Positions 62,449 to 64,000 of a stretch of 64,000 bases of DNA are shown here, one piece after another (the first letter of the stretch is position 1; each line of letters opens with the position of its first letter). Made by a program: the position numbers and the translations under genes. The notes beneath the pieces were generated by a model. It saw only the letters and a list, made by a program, of their open reading frames with translations. It was not told where the DNA came from and did no database searches. The stretch lies in NCBI RefSeq assembly GCF_046630445.1, contig NC_092333.1, positions 98,368,001-98,432,000 on the forward strand. Direction: 5' to 3'. Source of the stretch: Rutidosis leptorrhynchoides. Its lineage: Eukaryota; Streptophyta; Magnoliopsida; Asterales; Asteraceae.

Positions 62449-63494
62449 CTCCGATGAATTGTGTTCCTCTCTGAAAAATCTTGCCCCAGGACCTCGTTTA
62501 GATCGTTCGGTTGTTCTACTTCTCTTTTATTGAACGTATCCTCTATAATTTCTATATCCTCTTCGATATCCCTATTATTTCCTTCAACTGGATACTCCTG
62601 TTGCACACCCGAATTGAATTTCTTTTCTACCGGGCCATTTACCATTGCTTCAAAGCCCATTGAACTTTCAATGTTTGCCATCTGTTCAGGCCCATTATTA
62701 TCATTATTATAATTACCCACCTTCTCTTCTATTTGGGCCGTCATACCTGGCCCAACACCAGAATTAATCTTGTTATCATTATCCACCTTATCATTATTAC
62801 CCGAATCAATTTCCTCTGCCCCAAGTTTCAAATTAACCACTTCTTCCTCGCGTGCGCCGTCTTTGAAAACAGAGTCTTTTGGCGTATTGTCAGTCTTGTT
62901 ATTGGGGATTGGTCCACCATGATTTCTGCAGAAGGACTCTTCAGTTTCCATGGATTTTGAACGGATGATTTCTTCAATCTTTTCGTCTTCCAGAATCTGA
63001 TCTCCCATCTCCTTGTCATCATCGGAATCTTCATCATCATCGGAGACTGAATCTGAATCCCACTCACTTGTGATTTCATCTTCCATGTCGATCTCCACTA
63101 TATCGCTGACTTCCTCGATAACTTTAACATAGAACACTGTATCCCCAGCTTTGACCCTGACCGTATCATTAATCAGTTCGTATCCTAATAGTTTAACCAT
63201 TACCCTTCCAATTTTGAGATTTTGATTGCCTTCTAGTTTACAGTTGCTTAGCTCCAATATCGGACCATACCACCCTGTGATTTTTTTGAACGTATTCTCC
63301 GTCCAGTACTTGGCTGGTACCCCAATCACACTTACCCACGATAATCTTCCAGAGTGTCGGTGTTTTGGTTCCCATTTTCTTAGGTTTTTCATCCATCTTT
63401 TGATGTTGTGGTTTTCGTTATTTAGTATGTTCTTCACAGCATCTTCTGAGTCACAAACAATCATTATCTCGAAACCTCCCAGATACTTGATCTC
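62445..63494 (-). CDS. LINE ORF1, 5'-truncated (RNA-binding, gag-like)
   Basis: Begins within an RNA-binding (RRM-like) region: EIKYLGGFEIMIVCDSEDAV, then WVSVIGVPAKYWTENTFKKI and GRVMVKLLGYELI, typical of plant LINE ORF1. A long acidic, Asn/Asp-rich stretch follows (residues about 205-400). No CCHC knuckle is seen. The open frame continues upstream to 63692, but those 66 residues come from the target duplication and host exon read antisense and are not LINE sequence. Confidence 0.75.
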   Translation of the reverse strand, partial: EIKYLGGFEIMIVCDSEDAVKNILNNENHNIKRWMKNLRKWEPKHRHSGRLSWVSVIGVPAKYWTENTFKKITGWYGPILELSNCKLEGNQNLKIGRVMVKLLGYELINDTVRVKAGDTVFYVKVIEEVSDIVEIDMEDEITSEWDSDSVSDDDEDSDDDKEMGDQILEDEKIEEIIRSKSMETEESFCRNHGGPIPNNKTDNTPKDSVFKDGAREEEVVNLKLGAEEIDSGNNDKVDNDNKINSGVGPGMTAQIEEKVGNYNNDNNGPEQMANIESSMGFEAMVNGPVEKKFNSGVQQEYPVEGNNRDIEEDIEIIEDTFNKREVEQPNDLNEVLGQDFSERNTIHRS

Positions 63495-63508
63495 TCTGTA
63501 GGTCAAAT
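63495..63508. other. LINE target site duplication, right copy
   Basis: TCTGTAGGTCAAAT, matching 57567-57580. Confidence 0.9.
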
Positions 63509-63545
63509 TATTTTCTTTTATTTTATTTTTGATTAAAAATGGCAG

Positions 63546-64000
63546 TGGACCGTGTGTATCATACTTGCTCCGTAAGCGAGCTCTGTATAATGACATGTCA
63601 AGATATACCTGTTGTGCCGGATATATGCCATGTAGTGGAAAATGTGGTGAAAGTAAGTGTCCTGAATTATGCCTTTGCACAGAGGTAAGCACATATCTCT
63701 AAAGTATCAATAACTCATTTCTATATTTTTGCTTGTAACATGACTAACATTGGTTAATTTCTAAAATTTTAGGTGTTTTGTTGCTTTGGGAATTCAGTAG
63801 CATCAACTCGTTTTCTATTGCAGGATGAATTCAACATACAAACTACTCAATGTGATAATTGCATCATTGTAATATATTCTTATATAAATTAAATTCTTTT
63901 ATGTCTTTGGTCTTTAAGTTTAATACTTGACATTAGTTACTTAAAAGTTTGTTTTACTTCTGTTAAAGGGATTCATGTTTTGCCTTCAACAACTAGCATG
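63546..64000 (+). CDS. Host gene: conserved Cys-rich plant protein (PLAC8-annotated, At1g63830-like), partial
   Basis: Three exons are visible on the plus strand: 63546-63684, 63773-63868 and 63969-64000 onward. Splice sites are canonical (AG at 63544-63545; GT 63685, AG 63771-63772; GT 63869, AG 63967-63968) and the frame is kept across both introns. Translation gives GPCVSYLLRKRALYN, RYTCCAGYMPCSGKCGE, VFCCFGNSVASTRFLLQDEF, CDNCII and GFMFCLQQLA. I recognise this as a strongly conserved plant protein with many paired cysteines, annotated in Arabidopsis as PLAC8-family; the name is from memory. The biochemical role is unknown. The first visible codon is split, so earlier exons lie upstream, beyond the LINE and probably beyond or within the retroelement nest. 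Confidence 0.85.

Larger units (their letters stand above)
57580..63494 (-). mobile_element. L1-type LINE, 5'-truncated, about 5.4 kb without the TRIM
   Basis: Minus-strand element with poly(A) tail (T run 57580-57608), 3' UTR split by a TRIM, ORF2 (endonuclease plus reverse transcriptase) and most of ORF1. It is flanked by a 14-bp duplication TCTGTAGGTCAAAT at 57567-57580 and 63495-63508, which fixes the 5' end at 63494, inside ORF1. The perfect duplication and the long tail indicate a fairly recent insertion. ORF2 has one nonsense change and one frameshift, so this copy is inactive. Confidence 0.92.

Overview
The window is plant nuclear DNA, most likely from the daisy family (Asteraceae). 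This is inferred from the gag-pol style, the intron-containing plant gene at the right edge, and the AT-rich, microsatellite-rich, retrotransposon-packed sequence; no species can be named. There are no bacterial-type genes. Almost all of it (about 1 to 55,660) is a nest of LTR retrotransposons. The last 8 kb is a host intron or gene flank carrying LINEs, a TRIM and the visible exons of one conserved host gene.

Layout: 1-714 is a copia-like LTR end; 715-933 is a scrap of the family C LTR; 934-4854 is a family B LTR. Element A1 (4857-17938, minus) sits at the B LTR/internal junction. The remaining B internal sequence and older LTR debris cover 17944-20878. Element A3 (20884-33981, minus) is inserted in a tRNA-like segment. 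An oppositely oriented B-type LTR end (33987-35708) cuts into the pol of element C (35709-39116 internal, minus). The 5' LTR of C (39117-41474 plus 55054-55656) is split by element A4 (41475-55048, plus). A1, A3 and A4 each have perfect 5-bp target duplications (ACAGT, TGTAG, GGCGC), which fixes the order of nesting: C, then B, then A1 and A3 into B, and A4 separately into the C LTR.

The most interesting content is family A: Ty3/gypsy chromovirus-like elements (Tekay/Del type, about 13.1-13.6 kb, LTRs of about 3.25-3.5 kb) that carry two extra genes between the primer-binding site and gag. One encodes an acidic low-complexity protein. The other encodes an F-box protein of the plant At2g35280/At1g67623-like type, with an F-box, a Sel1/TPR-like middle and a Cys-rich tail. 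Both occur at the same place in all three copies, so they belong to the family. A3 looks whole and very young; A1 and A4 are broken.

Right end: a 124-bp tandem duplication, a 5'-truncated LINE stub (56876-57340), then a nearly full L1-type LINE (57580-63494, minus; 14-bp target duplication) that hosts a 519-bp TRIM (57742-58260; ACATA duplication). The LINE lies in an intron only about 37 bp upstream of the splice acceptor of a conserved cysteine-rich plant gene (plus strand, exons from 63546 to beyond the window).
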